From: Streptomyces sp. CB02959
GTDB taxonomy: Bacteria > Actinomycetota > Actinomycetes > Streptomycetales > Streptomycetaceae
Reading direction: 5' to 3'
NCBI RefSeq assembly: GCF_002803155.1
Contig: NZ_NNBP01000004.1
Coordinates: 347,537 to 411,536 of the forward strand
Length of the DNA stretch: 64,000 bases
Numbering within the stretch: position 1 is the first letter of the stretch; the number at the start of each line of letters is the position of its first letter. Both the position numbers and the translations under genes were made by a program. Positions 34,398 through 43,336 of the stretch are shown here, one piece after another. The notes under the pieces were generated by a model. That model did not search any database. It saw only the letters and a list, made by a program, of their open reading frames with translations, and had not been told where the DNA came from.

Positions 34398-35356
34398 TGG
34401 TTCTTGGTCTCCGCATTCCTGGCGTGGTCAGTCTGCTCGATACCCGCCGGCAGGTACCCGGTCTGACCCTTCGCCGCCAGGTCCTTCAGGTGCTGCCGGT
34501 ACTTGGCAGGCGAGACGACCTTGACGTTGAAGAGCATCCGGGAGTGGTCGACGCCGCAGAGCTCCGCGCACTTACCCATGAAGGTGCCCTCCTTGTTGGG
34601 AGTCACCTCGAATACGTTGGTGTGGCCCGGGATGACGTCCTGCTTCATCAGGAACGGCACCACCCAGAAGGAGTGGATGACGTCCCGCGAGGTCAGCACG
34701 AACTGGACCGTCTCGCCCTTCGGCAGCCAGAGCGTCGGCCCCGGGTTGCCGGTCTGCGGGTTGCGCGTGGCCGGCGTGCCGAAGTCGTAGACACCGTCCG
34801 CGCCCTCCGGCGCGGACTTCTTCCACTTGTCCGGGATCGCCTTGAGCTCCGGAGAATTGATGTTCGTCGTCTTCGGGTTGCCGTCGACGTTCTCCAGGTA
34901 GTTGAACGCCCAGCTCCACTGGAAGCCCACGACGTTGATGACGTGGTCCGGCTTCTTGGACGTCTTGAGGAGCGCGCTCTCATCACGCGCGGTGAAGTAG
35001 AACAGCACCGCGATGATGATGAACGGGACGATGGTGTACAACGCCTCGATCGGCATGTTGTACCGCGTCTGCGCGGGGACCTCCACCTTGGTCCTGCTAC
35101 GGCGGTGGAAGATCACGCTCCAGATGATCAGGCCCCAGACCAGCACGCCCGTTGCGAGGGCGGCGGCCCAGGAGCCCTGCCAAAGAGAGAGGATCCGCGG
35201 CGCCTGTTCGGTGACCGGCGTTGGCATGCCGAGGCGGGGGAAGTCCTTTGATGTGCAACCAGTCGCGGTCGCCAGGACCAGGCCCGCAGCAAGCACCTGC
35301 GGCAGCTTCCGCCGCATCGGGCGCCGCGACGAGCGGTCGGAGCCGTTGGGACTCAC
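34394..35356 (-). CDS. ctaC: Cytochrome c oxidase subunit II (CuA)
   Basis: Accepts electrons from QcrC through its CuA centre. 320 residues. The signal sequence ends in a lipobox-like ATGC (C34), followed by two helices (about 65-90 and 110-130) and the periplasmic cupredoxin domain. CuA ligands are in [12 protein letters not shown] and the upstream VIHSFWVV. The aromatic patch FQWSWAFNY is intact. The GTG at 35354-35356 has GGGAAGG 6 nt upstream; an in-frame ATG 13 codons later is an alternative. First gene of the operon. Confidence 0.96.
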   Translation of the reverse strand: MSPNGSDRSSRRPMRRKLPQVLAAGLVLATATGCTSKDFPRLGMPTPVTEQAPRILSLWQGSWAAALATGVLVWGLIIWSVIFHRRSRTKVEVPAQTRYNMPIEALYTIVPFIIIAVLFYFTARDESALLKTSKKPDHVINVVGFQWSWAFNYLENVDGNPKTTNINSPELKAIPDKWKKSAPEGADGVYDFGTPATRNPQTGNPGPTLWLPKGETVQFVLTSRDVIHSFWVVPFLMKQDVIPGHTNVFEVTPNKEGTFMGKCAELCGVDHSRMLFNVKVVSPAKYRQHLKDLAAKGQTGYLPAGIEQTDHARNAETKNQ

Positions 35357-35638
35357 GTAGCGCCTTCCCGAGAGTCTCGCCCGAGCGGTCGGCTGCGGCC
35401 TTACTCGCTGGTCGGTCGCCGCCCTGCTTCGGGCAGGGGTTTGGATGTTTATGCGGACCAAACCCTACTGGACGCTATTTGGGGTCGCGCGGGGAGGGTG
35501 CCCAACGCGCCGCGAGGCACCCCTAAGGGGTGGCCGAGCCCTTCGCGGGCCGCTGTTCCGGCCCCCGATCGCCGCCCCCCGCCGGGCATCTGACGGCCCG
35601 CCCGGCGACCCGGTGTCCGGTGCTCTACCGTCTCGTAC
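35357..35638. promoter_or_regulatory. Divergent promoter region, ctaC / desulfurase-TusA fusion
   Basis: 282 nt. On the minus strand, AAATAGCGTCCAGTAGGGTTTGG (about 35458-35480) offers a TAGGGT -10 candidate for ctaC. On the plus strand TACCGT (35626-35631) ends 7 nt before the fusion gene's GTG, suggesting a leaderless start. No gene is seen. Confidence 0.45.
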
Positions 35639-37063
35639 GTGCCCTACTTCGACGCCGCCTCCACCGCTCCGCTGCACCCCGTCGCCCGGGAGGCCCTGCT
35701 CGCCGCGCTGGACGAGGGGTGGGCCGACCCGGCCCGCCTGTACCGCGAGGGGCGGCGGGCCCGGCTGCTGCTGGACGCCGCGCGGGAGGCCGCCGCCGAT
35801 GCCGTGGGGTGCCGTCCCGACGAGCTGACCTTCACCCCTTCTGGGACGCATGCGGTGCATTCGGGCATCTTCGGCGTGCTGGCGGCCCGTCGACGTGTCG
35901 GACGGCGGCTGGTGCACTCCGCCGTCGAGCACTCCGCCGTCCTGCACGCCGCCGAGGTGCACGCCGCGGCCGGCGGCACGGTGACCGAGGTTCCGGTGGA
36001 CCGCACGGGCCGGGTGGCGCAGGCCGCGGTGGCCGGGGCGCTCGGCGGGGACGCGGCGCTGGTGTGCCTGCAGTCCGCCAACCACGAGGTGGGCACCGAG
36101 CAGCCGGTGGAAGAGGTGGCCACGGACTGCCGGGAGGCCGGTGTGCCCCTTCTTGTGGACGCGGCGCAGTCGGTGCCGTGGGGGCCGGTGCCCGGTGCCT
36201 GGTCGGTGCTGGCGGCGAGCGCGCACAAGTGGGGCGGGCCGCCCGGGGTGGGGCTGCTGGTGGTCCGCAAGGGGACCCGGTTCGCACCCCAGGGGCCGCT
36301 GGACGAACGGGAGTCGGGGCGCAGTCCGGGCTTCGGGAACCTCCCGGCGGTGGTGGCCTCGGCGGCGGCGCTGCGCGCGCTGCGGGCCGCGGCGGAGAGC
36401 GGGCCGGACGAGGCGGCGCGGCTGCGGGGCCTGGTGGACCGGATCCGGACCCGGGTGCCGGAGCTGGTGCCGGACGTGGAGGTGGTCGGCGATCCGGCGC
36501 GGCGGCTGCCGCACCTCGTCACCTTCTCCTGTCTCTATGTCGACGGGGAGGCGCTGCTGCACGAGCTGGACCGGGCCGGCTTCTCCGTTTCCTCCGGTTC
36601 GTCGTGTACGTCCAGCACCCTGGCCCCGAGCCATGTGCTGCGCGCGATGGGCGTGCTGTCGGAGGGGAACGTCCGGGTCTCACTGCCGTACGGCACCGAG
36701 GCGGCGGATGTGGAGCGGTTCCTGACGGTGCTGCCGGAGGCGGTGCGGTCGGTGCGGGAGCGGTTCGGGGTGCCGGTGGAGGAGCCGGCGCGGCGGGTGG
36801 CCGCGGTGCCGGCGGAGGCCGGGGCGGAGGCGGCGCCACCCGGTGTGGTCGTCGACGCGCTCGGCCGGCGCTGCCCGGTTCCGGTCATCGAGCTGGCGAA
36901 GGTGATCGGCCGGGTGCCGGTCGGCGGCACGGTGACGGTGCTCTCCGACGACGCGGCGGCCCGGCAGGACATCCCCGCGTGGTGCGCGATGCGGGAGCAG
37001 GAGTACGTGGGCGAGGAGCCCGCGGAACGCGGCGCCGCCTACGTGGTGCGGCGCCGCGTCTGA
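35639..37063 (+). CDS. Cysteine desulfurase fused to a C-terminal TusA-like sulfur carrier domain
   Basis: 474 residues. The N-terminal 1-380 is a NifS/IscS-type PLP desulfurase: YFDAAST start, SANHEVGTEQP, LLVDAAQSVPW, Schiff-base K197 in ASAHKWGG and the catalytic loop SSGSSCTSS with C323. An Ala/Pro/Glu linker follows. Residues 403-474 form a TusA/SirA domain with LGRRCPVPVIELAK, whose Cys412 is the sulfur-accepting CPxP residue. The fusion would relay persulfide from desulfurase to carrier within one chain. The GTG lies 7 nt after a TACCGT box without a ribosome binding site. Sulfur acceptor unknown; tRNA thiolation, molybdopterin or Fe-S use are possible. Confidence 0.88.
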   Translation: MPYFDAASTAPLHPVAREALLAALDEGWADPARLYREGRRARLLLDAAREAAADAVGCRPDELTFTPSGTHAVHSGIFGVLAARRRVGRRLVHSAVEHSAVLHAAEVHAAAGGTVTEVPVDRTGRVAQAAVAGALGGDAALVCLQSANHEVGTEQPVEEVATDCREAGVPLLVDAAQSVPWGPVPGAWSVLAASAHKWGGPPGVGLLVVRKGTRFAPQGPLDERESGRSPGFGNLPAVVASAAALRALRAAAESGPDEAARLRGLVDRIRTRVPELVPDVEVVGDPARRLPHLVTFSCLYVDGEALLHELDRAGFSVSSGSSCTSSTLAPSHVLRAMGVLSEGNVRVSLPYGTEAADVERFLTVLPEAVRSVRERFGVPVEEPARRVAAVPAEAGAEAAPPGVVVDALGRRCPVPVIELAKVIGRVPVGGTVTVLSDDAAARQDIPAWCAMREQEYVGEEPAERGAAYVVRRRV

Positions 37064-37078
37064 GAGGGGCCCGGCGGC

Positions 37079-38053
37079 TCAGAGCAGGTGCTGCCGGACC
37101 TCGGCTGCGGCGTCGTGGCCGTACGCCTTGGTGAAGCGGTCCATGAAGGGGCTGCGGTGCAGCTCGTACTCCTGGGTGCCGACGGTCTCGATGACGAGGG
37201 TGGCCAGCATGCAGCCGACCTGGGCGGCGCGCTCCAGGTCGACGCCCCAGGCCAGGCCGGCCAGGAAGCCGGCGCGGAAGGCGTCGCCGACGCCGGTCGG
37301 GTCGGCCTTGACCTTCTCCTCGGGGACGCCGACCTCGATGTCCGGCTCGCCCACCCGCTCGATGCGGACGCCGTTGGAGCCGAGGGTGGTGACGCGGGTG
37401 CCGACCTTGGTGAGGATCTCCTCGGCGGTCCAGCCGGTCTTGGACTCGATGAGCCCGGCCTCGTACTCGTTGTTGAAGAGGTAGGTGGCGCCCTCCATGA
37501 GGAGGCGGATGTTCTCGCCGTCCATCCGGGCGATCTGCTGGGAGAAGTCGGCGGCGAAGGGGATTCCGCGGGTCCGGCACTCCTCGGTGTGCCGGATCAT
37601 CGCCTCGGGGTCGTCCGCGCCGATCAGGACCAGGTCCAGGCCGCCGACCCGCTCGGCCACGGTCTGGAGTTCGATCAGCCGGGCCTCGCTCATGGCGCCG
37701 GTGTAGAAGGAGCCGAGCTGGTTGTGGTCGGCGTCGGTGGTGCAGACGAAGCGGGCGGTGTGCAGGACCTCGGAGATGTGCACCGAGTGGGTGTCGACGC
37801 CGTGCCGGTCGAGCCAGGCCCGGTACTCCTCGAAGTCGGAGCCCGCGGCACCGACCAGAATCGGCCGGATGCCGAGCTGCCCCATGCCGAAGCAGATGTT
37901 GGGGGCGACCCCGCCGCGGCGGACGTCGAGCTGGTCGACCAGGAAGGAGAGGGAGATCGTATGCAGCTGGTCGGCGACCAACTGGTCGGCGAAGCGGCCG
38001 GGGAAGGTCATCAGATGGTCGGTGGCGATGGAGCCGGAGACTGCGATACGCAC
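37079..38053 (-). CDS. adoK: PfkB-family adenosine kinase
   Basis: Phosphorylates adenosine to AMP (purine salvage). 324 residues, the same length as the characterised mycobacterial adenosine kinase Rv2202c, which it resembles throughout: IAVSGSIATDHLM, SLSFLVDQLDVRRGGVAPN, GADDPEAMIRHTEECR, FAADFSQQ and the catalytic anion-hole motif DPTGVGDAFRAGF with its Asp base. The GTG at 38051-38053 has AGGAG 10 nt upstream. Other PfkB sugar kinases are possible, but the similarity to bacterial AdoK is strong. Convergent with the desulfurase fusion (15-nt gap). Confidence 0.87.
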   Translation of the reverse strand: MRIAVSGSIATDHLMTFPGRFADQLVADQLHTISLSFLVDQLDVRRGGVAPNICFGMGQLGIRPILVGAAGSDFEEYRAWLDRHGVDTHSVHISEVLHTARFVCTTDADHNQLGSFYTGAMSEARLIELQTVAERVGGLDLVLIGADDPEAMIRHTEECRTRGIPFAADFSQQIARMDGENIRLLMEGATYLFNNEYEAGLIESKTGWTAEEILTKVGTRVTTLGSNGVRIERVGEPDIEVGVPEEKVKADPTGVGDAFRAGFLAGLAWGVDLERAAQVGCMLATLVIETVGTQEYELHRSPFMDRFTKAYGHDAAAEVRQHLL

Positions 38054-38361
38054 GACGGGTCTGCTCCTGCGGAGGGCGTGAGGTTGCGGACGGAGGGCAA
38101 CGCTACCCGGCGGAGGGCCCGGCATCTGCCCATTCCTGGACACTTGGAAAAATGAGAAAACATCTCATAGTAGGGCGTTTTTCCGAGGGCCCGGGTGCGC
38201 CGCCGTCACTGTGCGCCTCGGGCTGTGAGGGCCGTCACAGGCGGCGCGGGCGGCGGGGCGGTCGACGCGCAGGGAACCGCATGCGCCCCCGTTCCGTCCC
38301 ATCGGCGTCCACCCTGCCGGGTGGCACGTCAGATGACCGGCGGAGCTGAAGGAGCGAAGCG
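38054..38361. promoter_or_regulatory. Divergent regulatory region with a palindromic operator candidate
   Basis: 308 nt between adoK and the large membrane-anchored protein. The notable part is AT-rich: ATGAGA-AAACA-TCTCAT (38152-38168), an inverted repeat with 6-bp arms, in otherwise very GC-rich DNA. It could be an operator or part of a promoter for either gene. The remainder is GC-rich with no gene or strong hairpin. Confidence 0.4.
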
Positions 38362-39852
38362 GTGAGCACCGAGGACACCCCGGAGACCCAGGACATCCCC
38401 CAGGCCCCCCGACCCGAACGGCGCGGGCGGCGCACTCCCCTGGTGGTCGCATCGGTGGCCGGCGCGGTGCTGGCGGTCGGAGGCGGCGCGGCGTACTGGG
38501 CCTCGTCCGCGGCCGGCGGCACCGACCAGGCCGGCGCGGCCACCGGCGGGCCGCCGCCGCTGGCGCTGGACTCCGCGTCGATCGCGGTCGGCGAGCCCGG
38601 TCCGCAGCACGACCAGTACCGCGTGGTGGGCAAGCTCCCCGAGGGCCCGGGGTCCGCGCCCGTCTACCGGCCCACGGGCGGAATCGACCAGTCCGCCGTG
38701 GAGCGACTGGCGAAGGCGTTGGACGTGGCCGGATCCGTGCGGTCGGACGGCAACTGGTGGACGGTCGGCACGCCGGGCCCGGACGGCCGGGGCACCACGC
38801 TGCGGGTCGGCAAGACCGGCGCGGGCAACTGGGTGTTCAGCCGGTTCGGCGGCGGGGACGGGACCAAGTGCCCGCTGACCGACGGCGGGGCGGGCTGCCC
38901 CTCGTACCGCGGCGGCACGGACGGCGGGGGCGGGGACGCCGGCGGCGGGGATGCCGGCGGCGGGCCGGCGTCCGAGGCGAAGGCCCGGCAGGCGGTCCGG
39001 CCGGTGCTGGCGGCGCTCGGCCAGCCGGACGCCCGGCTCGACACGCACCAGACGTACGCCGCGGTGCGGGTGGTGACCGCCGACCCGGTGATCGACGGGC
39101 TGCCGACGTACGGCTGGCAGAGTCGGCTCCAGGTCGGCTCGGACGGGCAACTGGTGGGTGGCAGCGGCGAGTTGGCGAACCCGGTGAAGGGTGCGACCTA
39201 CCCCGTCCGGGACGCCCGGACGACGCTGAACGACCTCGGCGGCGGTGGCGGCCGGACGATGCGGCCGCTGGCCCACTGCCCCTCGGTGCCGACCTTCCAG
39301 CACAAGGACGGCAAGGCCCCCCAGGGCGGCGGGATCGCGCCGTGCGAGCCGTCCCCGACCGGCAGGCAGCCGGTGTCCGAGGTGACCGGCGCGGTCTTCG
39401 GGCTCGCCGCGCGGTACTCGCACGGCGGGCAGGTGCTGGTGCCGTCCTGGCTGTACACGGTGCGCACGCCGGGCGCCGGGAACGCGCCGGGCGGCACCGC
39501 CACGATCGCCGGGACCGCGGTGGACCCGAAGTTCCTGCGCGCCAGCGAGCCGGCGGGGCCGAAGCCGTCCACGCCCGGGACGACGGCGATGACGCTGTCC
39601 GGCTACGAGGTGGCCGACGGCGGCCGGACGCTGACCGTCCACTTCTGGGGCGGGGTGTGCAGCACCTACGAGGCCGCCGTCCAGGAGTCGGGCGGCACGG
39701 TGCGGGTCACCGTCACCGGGAAGGACAAGCATCCCGGCCAGATGTGCGTGAAGATCGCCAAGGACTTCAGCAAGACGGTGACGCTGGAGAAGCCGCTGGA
39801 CGGCCGGCAGGTGGTGGACGCCACATCCGGCAAGACGGTCTCGCTGCGGTGA
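38362..39852 (+). CDS. Large single-pass membrane-anchored extracellular protein, unknown function
   Basis: 496 residues. A short cytoplasmic N-terminus with Pro and Arg (RPERRGRR) is followed by one helix (about 26-50, VVASVAGAVLAVGGGAAYWA); the rest should lie outside the cell. The extracellular part has a Gly/Asp-rich repeat segment (GGGGDAGGGDAGGG, about 190-203), several cysteines that may form disulfides, and beta-rich stretches. I recognise no catalytic motif. The GTG has AAGGAG 7 nt upstream. It is a conserved Streptomyces protein in this position as I recall. Confidence 0.78.
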   Translation: MSTEDTPETQDIPQAPRPERRGRRTPLVVASVAGAVLAVGGGAAYWASSAAGGTDQAGAATGGPPPLALDSASIAVGEPGPQHDQYRVVGKLPEGPGSAPVYRPTGGIDQSAVERLAKALDVAGSVRSDGNWWTVGTPGPDGRGTTLRVGKTGAGNWVFSRFGGGDGTKCPLTDGGAGCPSYRGGTDGGGGDAGGGDAGGGPASEAKARQAVRPVLAALGQPDARLDTHQTYAAVRVVTADPVIDGLPTYGWQSRLQVGSDGQLVGGSGELANPVKGATYPVRDARTTLNDLGGGGGRTMRPLAHCPSVPTFQHKDGKAPQGGGIAPCEPSPTGRQPVSEVTGAVFGLAARYSHGGQVLVPSWLYTVRTPGAGNAPGGTATIAGTAVDPKFLRASEPAGPKPSTPGTTAMTLSGYEVADGGRTLTVHFWGGVCSTYEAAVQESGGTVRVTVTGKDKHPGQMCVKIAKDFSKTVTLEKPLDGRQVVDATSGKTVSLR

Positions 39853-39866
39853 CCGCGCGGCAGGAC

Positions 39867-39910
39867 GCGTGAAAGGCGGCACTCCCGGCCGGGAGTGCCG
39901 CCTTTCACGC
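39867..39910. terminator. 44-bp perfect palindrome, bidirectional terminator
   Basis: Two 22-nt arms, 39867-39888 and 39889-39910, are exact reverse complements with no spacer. It lies between the convergent membrane-protein gene and erpA. Each arm ends with a CTTTCA/TGAAAG segment, which leaves a short T run at the base of the hairpin on either strand. Confidence 0.88.
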
Positions 39911-39936
39911 GCCGTGGCCCGTGGGCCCGAGCAGGC

Positions 39937-40290
39937 TCAGCTGAAGGAGTCGCCGCAGGCGCAGGAGCCCGTGGCGTTCGGGTTGTCGATCGTGAAGCCC
40001 TGCTTCTCGATCGTGTCGACGAAGTCGATGGAGGCGCCACCCAGGTAGGGAGCGCTCATCCGGTCGGTGACGACCTTGACGCCGTCGAAATCCTTGACGA
40101 CGTCGCCGTCGAGCGAGCGCTCGTCGAAGAAGAGCTGGTAGCGCAGGCCCGAGCAGCCGCCGGGCTGGACCGCGACGCGCAGCGCGAGGTCGTCCCGGCC
40201 CTCCTGCTCCAGCAGGCTCTTGACCTTCGACGCGGCCGCGTCGGACAGGATGATGCCGTCGGTGACGGTGGTCTCGTCCTGAACGCTCAT
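39937..40290 (-). CDS. erpA: A-type iron-sulfur cluster insertion protein ErpA
   Basis: 117 residues, a typical A-type carrier. The three conserved cysteines are C46 (PGGCSGLRY), C110 and C112 (GSCACGDSF). It receives Fe-S clusters from the assembly machinery and delivers them to apo-enzymes; NadA, encoded divergently, is a [4Fe-4S] enzyme and a plausible client. The ATG at 40288-40290 has GGAGAG 6 nt upstream. Confidence 0.95.
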   Translation of the reverse strand: MSVQDETTVTDGIILSDAAASKVKSLLEQEGRDDLALRVAVQPGGCSGLRYQLFFDERSLDGDVVKDFDGVKVVTDRMSAPYLGGASIDFVDTIEKQGFTIDNPNATGSCACGDSFS

Positions 40291-40628
40291 CTACATCTCT
40301 CCCGGGTTGTACGGACCGCTTGCCATCGGTTGTGAACAGGTCCAACCGGCGGCGTCCCGGATTAATTCCGGCTGCGCGTGGACTGTCCTTCTCTTTCTTC
40401 ATGCTCGCACACCGACGGGCGGACACCCCCGGCCCGGCCGGAACCCGATGCCGCCCGAGGGCCGTCCGGCTGATGCGTCACATCGACACTATGGCCATCG
40501 TCAAAGTGACGTGAACCAGCTATGATAGATAGCGTCAAATAGACGAAAAGGCGGTGCCGCAGCGCATCCCGCCGTCCCCGCAGAGACCGTCCGCAAGGAC
40601 TTTCCGCAGAGAAGAGAGGGTGCGTGTC
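40291..40628. promoter_or_regulatory. erpA/nadA divergent region with paired operator-like motifs
   Basis: 338 nt. The AT-rich core at 40499-40545 contains two related 13-mers, CGTCAAAGTGACG (40499-40511, a perfect 5-bp palindrome) and CGTCAAATAGACG (40533-40545), 34 bp apart start to start, which places them on the same helix face. Between them lie a TATGAT -10 candidate (40521-40526) and the palindrome GCTAT-GATAG-ATAGC (40519-40533). This looks like a regulated nadA promoter. The rest is GC-rich and holds no gene. Confidence 0.55.
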
Positions 40629-41822
40629 GTGACCACCGCCCAGCCCCTGGACGTCCAGCCGACCCCGCTGGCGCTGCTCCTCCTCGGCCGCGAGGCCGAC
40701 CCGAAGAGCGAGCGCGGCGTGGAGTGTCCCGGCGACCTGCCTGCGCCCTCCGACCCGGACCTGGTCGAGCGCGCCCGCGCCGCCAAGGCCAAGCTGGGCG
40801 ACAAGGTCTTCGTCCTCGGGCACCACTACCAGCGCGACGAGGTCATCGAGTTCGCGGACGTCACCGGCGACTCCTTCAAGCTCGCGCGGGACGCCGCGGC
40901 CCGGCCGGACGCCGAGTACATCGTCTTCTGCGGTGTGCACTTCATGGCCGAGTCGGCCGACATCCTCACCGGCGACGACCAGCAGGTGATCCTCCCGGAC
41001 CTGGCCGCGGGCTGCTCGATGGCCGACATGGCCACCGCGGAGCAGGTCGCCGAGTGCTGGGACGTGCTGACCGAGGCGGGCGTCGCCGACCAGGTCGTGC
41101 CCGTCTCGTACATGAACTCCTCGGCGGACATCAAGGCCTTCACCGGCAGGCACGGGGGCACGATCTGCACCTCGTCGAACGCCAAGCGGGCGCTGGAGTG
41201 GGCCTTCGGGCAGGGGGAGGACCCCGCGTCCACCAAGGTCCTCTTCCTGCCGGACCAGCACCTGGGCCGCAACACCGCCGTGCGGGACATGGGCATGTCC
41301 CTGGACGACTGCGTGGTCTACAACCCGCACAAGCCGAACGGCGGCCTGACCGCCGAGGAGCTGCGGGCGGCGAAGATGATCCTGTGGCGCGGCCACTGCT
41401 CGGTGCACGGCCGTTTCTCGCTGGACTCGGTGAACGACGTCCGCGAGCGGATCCCGGGCGTGAACGTCCTGGTCCACCCCGAGTGCAAGCACGAGGTGGT
41501 CGCGGCGGCCGACTACGTCGGGTCGACCGAGTACATCATCAAGGCCCTGGAGGCGGCCCCGGCCGGCTCGAAGTGGGCGATCGGCACCGAGTTGAACCTC
41601 GTCCGCCGCCTGGCCAACCGCTTCGCGCCCGAGGACAAGGAGATCGTCTTCCTCGACAAGGCGGTCTGCTTCTGCTCGACCATGAACCGCATCGACCTGC
41701 CGCACCTGGTGTGGACGCTGGAGTCGCTGGCGGACGGCAAGGTCGTCAACCGCATCCAGGTCGACAAGGAGACCGAGCACTTCGCCAAGCTGGCGCTGGA
41801 GCGGATGCTGGCGCTGCCGTAG
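40629..41822 (+). CDS. nadA: Quinolinate synthase A
   Basis: Condenses iminoaspartate with dihydroxyacetone phosphate to quinolinate in NAD synthesis, using a [4Fe-4S] cluster. 397 residues, the longer actinobacterial form. Features: LGHHYQRDEVIEFAD, FCGVHFMAESADIL, DLAAGCSMADM, SYMNSSADIKAF, FLPDQHLGRNTA, VLVHPECKHEVV and VCFCSTMNRI. The conserved cysteines of the three repeats provide cluster ligands. I chose the GTG at 40629 with GAGAGGG 8 nt upstream; a GTG at 40620 is possible. No nadB or nadC follows here, so the pathway is not a complete operon in this window. Confidence 0.94.
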   Translation: MTTAQPLDVQPTPLALLLLGREADPKSERGVECPGDLPAPSDPDLVERARAAKAKLGDKVFVLGHHYQRDEVIEFADVTGDSFKLARDAAARPDAEYIVFCGVHFMAESADILTGDDQQVILPDLAAGCSMADMATAEQVAECWDVLTEAGVADQVVPVSYMNSSADIKAFTGRHGGTICTSSNAKRALEWAFGQGEDPASTKVLFLPDQHLGRNTAVRDMGMSLDDCVVYNPHKPNGGLTAEELRAAKMILWRGHCSVHGRFSLDSVNDVRERIPGVNVLVHPECKHEVVAAADYVGSTEYIIKALEAAPAGSKWAIGTELNLVRRLANRFAPEDKEIVFLDKAVCFCSTMNRIDLPHLVWTLESLADGKVVNRIQVDKETEHFAKLALERMLALP

Positions 41823-41844
41823 GGCGTGGTGGCGTGACGTGGCG

Positions 41845-41875
41845 GGCGGGGCGGTCCTGTGAGGGCCGCCCCGCC
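41845..41875. terminator. Terminator hairpin after nadA
   Basis: A 10-bp GC-only stem (41845-41854 with 41866-41875) and an 11-nt loop, 23 nt after the nadA stop codon and just before the convergent pseudogene's end. It can serve both strands. Confidence 0.7.
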
Positions 41876-41898
41876 GGCTTGTTCGCGGCCCGGCCCGC

Positions 41899-42815
41899 TC
41901 AGTCGGTGTACTCGACCGTCACCGGCGCGGAGTTGTTCTCCTGATGGGGGTCGACCGCGGGGTCGGAGGGCGCGGAGACCGTGCCCCGGGCGCCGTCGAC
42001 CCGCTTGTCGATGCGGACCACCAGGGTCGTGCCGTACTGGCCCCAGGGGCAGCTCGCGCCCCCGTCGACAGGCCGGCAGAAGGTCATCTCACTGGGGTGG
42101 TCCTCGGGATGCGCGGGGGCCGTGCTGACGCCCTCGGGCAGGGCCACCCGGACGTCACCGCCCGCACCGAAGTTGCGCGGCCACGGCACGTCGACCTCGA
42201 CCACCTGGCCGACCTTGCCCTTGATGGCGAACCCGACCGCCTGCACGTCGTGGATCTGGTCGGTGTCGAAGGCCAGCTCACCCTTGGCCATCTCGGCCTG
42301 CCAGGGCTGGGAGGCTGGAACGCGCCACCGTCGACCGGGCGGAGCCCCAGCGGTGCGCCCGTGCCCCGCACGGCCGAGGGCGGCAGCGGATGCACATCGG
42401 CGAAGCCCTCGTCGTACCGGTCGTGGGCCCGGTACACGGCGTAGCTGAGCTTGCCGTGCATCGCGTTCGCGTCGGCCACCGCGGTGAGCGGCCCGGCGGT
42501 CTCGTACGCCGTCCCGGCCCTGAGCGGCCCCGGGAACGTGCACTCCGCCCTGGTGGGCGCCACCGGCTTGTCGTAGCGGCAGTTGCGGTACTGCGGGCGC
42601 AGGGTGGCCTCGGTCGCGTCCACCTTCACGAGGATGTCGTCCGGGACGTCGGTGTCCCCCTGGTTGCCGAACGCGGGGGTCAGCGTCACCTCGGAGCCGG
42701 GCCTGACGTCGGTCAGCGGCTTGTCCTGGCGGGCGCTCAGGCGGGGCGCGCCGACGACGATCTGCGCGGTGCGCCGGACGGTGGGGGCGTTGGCGCTGGA
42801 GACGGTGATGTCCAT
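41899..42815 (-). pseudogene. Frameshifted, probably 5'-truncated remnant of a secreted surface protein
   Basis: Two minus-strand frames carry one coding sequence. 42815 to about 42320 reads MDITVSSANAPTVRRTAQ to GLRPVDGGAFQ. After a one-nucleotide shift near 42310-42325 the other frame continues ASQPWQAEMAKGEL and ends VTVEYTD at 41899. The combined product is beta-rich with extracellular Ig-like character and paired cysteines. It starts without a signal peptide, so the 5' end has also been lost or lies out of frame. A single-base sequencing error could explain the shift alone, but not the missing export signal. It does not look like its housekeeping neighbours. Confidence 0.6.
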
Positions 42816-42836
42816 GGGTCCGGCGGGGCCCTTCGG

Positions 42837-43145
42837 CTACCGGGCCTCATCGGGGTCGCAGGGCTCCGGCAACCGCTCGCCCCGGCTGACGGCGATCCGC
42901 CGGACGTCGCGCAGCGCCGCGCGCAACCCGGCCACCAGCCCGCGCAACTCCCGCCGGCCGGCCTCCGGTCCGGGCGGCGGGTCGGTGGCGGCGAGCAGTG
43001 CCCCGGCGGCGGCGAGCATCTCCTCCTCCACGTCGTCGGCCAGCAACGACATCCGGCTGTCCGGATCGTCCGTGATCAGGTAGCACGGCGCCCCGTCGTC
43101 CCGGGTCCAGGGCAACAGCCGGGGAGAGATGGTGCGTTGAGCCAT
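42837..43145 (-). CDS. Small Streptomyces-type protein beside an XRE/DUF397 module
   Basis: 102 residues, predicted helical and acidic: SPRLLPWTRDDGAPCYLITDD, then LLADDVEEEMLAAAGALL and LRGLVAGLRAALRDVRRIA. I recognise this pattern as a Streptomyces family usually found beside XRE/DUF397 gene pairs; no biochemical function is known to me. The ATG at 43143-43145 has AAAGGA 7-8 nt upstream. It is divergent from the XRE regulator across 191 nt and may share its promoter region. Confidence 0.7.
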   Translation of the reverse strand: MAQRTISPRLLPWTRDDGAPCYLITDDPDSRMSLLADDVEEEMLAAAGALLAATDPPPGPEAGRRELRGLVAGLRAALRDVRRIAVSRGERLPEPCDPDEAR

Positions 43146-43336
43146 GGGGGACGTCCTTTCGGCGGGCTCCGGCCCCGACGGAGAGCACGCTCGTGGGGGA
43201 TGGAGTTCGGATCTCGACTGTGCCTACCGTCTGTATCGCCATCGTCGCGCTGCGAGACATGGCCTCAACAGGCGCGCACCGTCCCCGCATTGAGAGCGGG
43301 AACATTCGAACCCCCGGAAGCCCGGAAGGCGGAACA

